Source: a bacterium (GTDB lineage: Bacteria > Desulfobacterota > DSWW01). Taken from it: a stretch of 8,257 nt of DNA. Location: the NCBI GenBank assembly GCA_030609865.1, contig JAUWSZ010000073.1, positions 1-8,257 on the forward strand, read 5' to 3'. Of the stretch, positions 6,689-8,257 are shown piece after piece; the stretch's first letter is position 1; each line of letters starts with the position of its first letter. Made by a program: the position numbers and the translations under genes. The notes under the pieces are model-generated. The model was given only the letters and a program-made list of their open reading frames with translations, had not been told where the DNA came from and did no database searches.

Positions 6689-6718
6689 TAAATACCATGA
6701 AAAGCAGCAGACTGTCAA
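6689..6718 (-). promoter_or_regulatory. Candidate sigma70 promoter for the leftward cluster
   Basis: The minus strand shows a perfect TTGACA (6718-6713), an 18-base spacer, and TATTTA (6694-6689) within an AT-rich stretch. It lies about 90 bases upstream of ATG 6597 and points into the membrane protein gene. This is the best promoter match for the first gene of the cluster. Confidence 0.5.
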
Positions 6719-6914
6719 GCGATTTTGTTCGTTTTAGAAAGGCAAAAAATCTTTTGATATCAGCATGTTAATTTGTCTTGTCGAGCGAGAAACGAGCATT
6801 ATATATTTGTGTCAGGCATTTTAGAACGGTCTCTTTGTCTGTTCGTTTGTCCTGAAGAAACATAAGTTTTTAAATGATAACAGCACGCCCTGCCGGTTGC
6901 CCGGTTCCCTCCCT

Positions 6915-6939
6915 GGGCTCGAAGTGAGCCCCTCGGGGC
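6915..6939. repeat. Two overlapping, mutually exclusive hairpins
   Basis: GGGCTC (6915-6920) pairs with GAGCCC (6926-6931) around a five-base loop. GCCCC (6928-6932) pairs instead with GGGGC (6935-6939). The two share the GCCC bases and cannot form together. On the plus strand a pyrimidine run with four T follows. No gene ends immediately upstream on either strand, so the role is unknown. Confidence 0.4.
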
Positions 6940-7001
6940 CTCCTTTTCCGGCGATGATGAGTGTCAGCCGAGCAGCGCCGATTTATCAACCCCTTCTTTT
7001 C

Positions 7002-7010
7002 TGCTAAGAT
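7002..7010 (+). promoter_or_regulatory. Candidate extended -10 promoter for ndk
   Basis: TGCTAAGAT is an extended -10 element (TGn followed by TAAGAT, four of six to consensus). The -35 position holds only TTTATC (6982-6987). Transcription would begin near 7017, leaving a leader of about 115 bases before the ndk GTG. This is a weak match on sequence alone. Confidence 0.3.
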
Positions 7011-7118
7011 GAGTCTCGTGTTGACGGGCTGTTGCCCAAATGGAAAGGATTGGGGACAGACCAGGCGGATTCAAGGGGAAGGCAAGTGCAACGGTTGAGA
7101 CCGCATCACCAACGGAAC

Positions 7119-7124
7119 GGGGAG
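7119..7124 (+). promoter_or_regulatory. Ribosome binding site fixing the ndk start
   Basis: GGGGAG lies eight bases ahead of GTG 7133. This supports the GTG whose product begins [12 protein letters not shown], the normal N-terminus of nucleoside diphosphate kinases, over in-frame starts up to 93 bases upstream. Confidence 0.7.
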
Positions 7125-7132
7125 TGAGAATC

Positions 7133-7546
7133 GTGGAGAGAACCCTATCGATCGTAAAACCGGACGGAGTGCGAAAAGGGCTTGTTGGAGAGGTCATCCG
7201 CAGGTTTGAGAATGCCGGCCTGCGTGTCGTGGCACTGAGAAGGTTGGCGCTCCAGAAGAGGCAGGCGGAGGCCTTCTATGCGGTCCACAAGGAAAAGGGG
7301 TTCTTCCAGAGCCTCACGGACTTCATGTCTTCCGGGCCGGTGGTGGCCATGGTCCTGGAGGGTGAGGGTGCGATACAGAGAACGCGGCAGATCATGGGGG
7401 CAACAAATCCCAAGGACGCCGATCAGGGCACGATCCGGGCCAATTTCGCGGAAGAGGTGGAACAGAACATCGTCCACGGGTCGGACAGCCCGGAAAACGC
7501 CGCGGTCGAGATCTCCTTTTTCTTCAGTCAACTGGAAATTCAATAG
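7133..7546 (+). CDS. ndk: Nucleoside diphosphate kinase
   Basis: Nucleoside diphosphate kinase moves the gamma-phosphate of ATP to NDPs through a phosphohistidine, balancing cytoplasmic NTP and dNTP pools. The 137-residue product has the normal bacterial length. Signatures are intact: [15 protein letters not shown] (about 2-16, with Lys9), the [11 protein letters not shown] region (about 48-58), [17 protein letters not shown] (about 89-106), and the active-site [12 protein letters not shown] (about 112-123) with phospho-acceptor His115. The GTG start has a good ribosome site. An in-frame extension to 7040 exists but adds 31 residues unlike any part of the family. The gene stands apart from the leftward cluster and is followed after 69 bp by the DUF1232/J-domain gene. 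It may share transcription with that gene, although an inverted repeat lies between them. Confidence 0.97.
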   Translation: MERTLSIVKPDGVRKGLVGEVIRRFENAGLRVVALRRLALQKRQAEAFYAVHKEKGFFQSLTDFMSSGPVVAMVLEGEGAIQRTRQIMGATNPKDADQGTIRANFAEEVEQNIVHGSDSPENAAVEISFFFSQLEIQ

Positions 7547-7555
7547 AGCAGTAGA

Positions 7556-7610
7556 CAGGGATCAGGGGTCAGGGATCAGGCCTGACCCCCGACCCCGGGC
7601 GAGGGGGGTC
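7556..7610. repeat. GC-rich inverted and direct repeat element between ndk and the J-domain gene
   Basis: GGGGTCAGG (7565-7573) and CCTGACCCC (7581-7589) form a perfect 9-bp inverted repeat with a 7-base spacer. GGGATCAGG occurs twice directly (7558-7566 and 7572-7580). GACCCC (7591-7596) can also pair with GGGGTC (7605-7610). The composition is unlike the flanking genes and resembles dispersed REP-like intergenic elements. No T-run follows, so it is not a classical intrinsic terminator. Its right end supplies the G-rich ribosome site of the next gene. Confidence 0.6.
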
Positions 7611-7615
7611 CTGGG

Positions 7616-8110
7616 GTGAAGGGAATAGTGAGATTGCTCCGACAACTGCCGCCCTGGTTACTGCTCCTTCTGTGCGTTTTGTACATTGTGATTCCTGTGG
7701 ATCTCATCCCCGACTTCCTCGGCCTGCCCGGAAGGATCGACGATCTTCTGGTGGCGCTCGGCACCCTGTATCTCTATTCCACCTCCAAGAAGATTCCCGG
7801 TACAGACGGGTCAAGGGGGGCTCGCTCCTCCCGGGAGGGACAGCGGGGCCACGAAGGCAGGAGGGAATCCGAAGGCGCCTCCTCGCGAAAGGCCGCCCCG
7901 GGTTCCTCAGACCCTTATGAAGTGCTGGGGGTGGACCGCGGCGAGGGGTTCGAGGAGATCAGGCGGCGGTACAAGGAGAAGATGCTCCAGTACCATCCGG
8001 ATCGAGTGCTGCATCTGGGCAGGGAGTTTCAAGAAATGGCCGAGGGGAAGACCAGAGAGATTACGGAAGCCTTCCAGAAAATCCTCAGGGAGCGCGAAGA
8101 CAGATCCTGA
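7616..8110 (+). CDS. DUF1232 and J-domain membrane-anchored protein
   Basis: This 164-residue protein has two recognisable ends. Residues 10-50 hold a hydrophobic segment (PPWLLLLLCVLYIVIP) that runs into the DUF1232 signature, with IPVDLIPDFLGLPGRIDDLL at about 26-45. A polar, low-complexity linker rich in Arg, Ser, Gly and Glu spans about 58-97. Residues 98-160 form a J domain, with DPYEVLGVD at the start and the HPD tripeptide at 127-129 (QYHPDRV), which stimulates DnaK-type Hsp70 ATPase. No Gly/Phe or zinc-finger region follows, so it is a class III J protein, probably presenting DnaK at the membrane. GTG 7616 has GAGGGGGG seven bases upstream; GTG 7628 is a weaker alternative. Its client is unknown. 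The gene sits 69 bp after ndk on the same strand. Confidence 0.88.
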   Translation: MKGIVRLLRQLPPWLLLLLCVLYIVIPVDLIPDFLGLPGRIDDLLVALGTLYLYSTSKKIPGTDGSRGARSSREGQRGHEGRRESEGASSRKAAPGSSDPYEVLGVDRGEGFEEIRRRYKEKMLQYHPDRVLHLGREFQEMAEGKTREITEAFQKILREREDRS

Positions 8111-8188
8111 CGGCACCCGTGCAGGCCTGGCCACACCCCACGTAACAAACTGATGTAGAAACGAATTTTCGTGATGAGAGTGCCCCGG

Positions 8189-8257
8189 TCAGGAGTCGTT
8201 CCTCTTGACATTCCGCAGGGTGTTCTTTAGGATCTTGGACTCTGGCACGTTTTTGTA
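8189..8257 (-). CDS. C-terminal end of an unidentified minus-strand reading frame
   Basis: Entering from the right edge, the minus strand is open for 22 codons ending at TGA 8191-8189, with a basic, polar tail YKNVPESKILKNTLRNVKRN followed by Asp-Ser. The region is noncoding on the plus strand, and its composition fits a protein C-terminus convergent with the J-domain gene. It is too short to name, and with only 22 codons chance openness cannot be excluded. The gap 8111-8188 shows only a weak ACGAA/TTCGT palindrome (8161-8172) and no proper terminator. Confidence 0.35.
   Translation of the reverse strand, partial: YKNVPESKILKNTLRNVKRNDS

Larger units (their letters stand above)
6598..7132. 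other. Noncoding region between the leftward cluster and ndk
   Basis: No convincing gene lies here. Positions 6660-6880 are AT-rich and carry minus-strand promoter-like boxes: the pair at 6689-6718, and a perfect TATAAT at 6803-6798 without a good -35. The word TGTTCGTTT occurs twice (6726-6734 and 6840-6848), and TTTTAGAA twice (6732-6739 and 6819-6826). GCCCAG/CTGGGC (6620-6645) can form a stem in the leader of the membrane protein gene. Positions 6890-6960 are GC-rich with two competing hairpins. Positions 7017-7132 would be the ndk leader; it reads through in frame with ndk from 7040 but resembles no protein, and I recognise no riboswitch or tRNA. Confidence 0.6.

Noticed and set aside
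7040..7132. N-terminal extension of ndk by 31 codons
   Set aside because: The family begins at [12 protein letters not shown], and GTG 7133 has a proper ribosome site. The extension resembles nothing in the family and has no ribosome site that I can see.
7017..7132. Riboswitch or structured leader before ndk
   Set aside because: Small stems such as GGGC/GCCC (7026-7037) exist, but no conserved core of a known riboswitch class is visible.
8161..8172. Terminator at the ACGAA/TTCGT palindrome
   Set aside because: The stem is at most five weak pairs with almost no loop and no T-run follows.
1..8257. CRISPR array, tRNA, rRNA, insertion sequence or phage genes
   Set aside because: No regularly spaced repeats, tRNA-like TpsiC arm, rRNA sequence, transposase or terminal inverted repeats were seen on either strand.

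Overview
The window is GC-rich except for two AT-rich control regions, and every gene in it is bacterial in layout (tight spacing, 4-bp start/stop overlaps, GTG starts). The nucleoside diphosphate kinase and the DUF1232/J-domain protein look like those of Desulfobacterota (former Deltaproteobacteria) or a neighbouring phylum. That placement is an impression from sequence style, not a search result.

Layout. From about 6600 down to position 1, seven genes run leftward on the minus strand. In transcription order they are: a polytopic membrane protein of the lysylphosphatidylglycerol-synthase-TM/flippase-like family (6597-5548); a HAD-superfamily hydrolase (5434-4694); an NTP transferase (4697-3978); an ATP-grasp enzyme (3797-2967); a class III PLP aminotransferase (2970-1612); a Gfo/Idh/MocA oxidoreductase (about 1534-479); and a second, divergent nucleotidyltransferase-like protein that leaves the window (482-1). 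Six of the seven form three pairs with ATGA or GTGA overlaps: HAD/NTP transferase, ATP-grasp/aminotransferase, and oxidoreductase/nucleotidyltransferase-like. A 180-bp AT-rich gap (3798-3977) carries a candidate promoter and a hairpin and divides the cluster into two blocks.

To the right, 6598-7132 is a noncoding region separating the leftward cluster from rightward genes. It holds minus-strand promoter candidates in its AT-rich half and a plus-strand extended -10 before ndk. Then follow ndk (7133-7546), a GC-rich inverted-repeat element (7556-7610), a DUF1232 plus J-domain membrane protein (7616-8110), and the last 22 codons of a convergent minus-strand reading frame (8189-8257).

How the genes may work together. 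The leftward cluster looks like a small biosynthetic pathway. A dehydrogenase and an aminotransferase would turn an alcohol into an amine, an ATP-grasp enzyme would ligate or phosphorylate, two NTP-transferase-type proteins would activate a phosphorylated intermediate, a HAD phosphatase would remove a phosphate, and a flippase-like membrane protein would act on a lipid. A nucleotide-activated amino-polyol or amino-sugar used as a lipid head group would fit. This is an inference from gene families; no substrate can be read from the sequence. The cluster is the best candidate here for an undescribed system.
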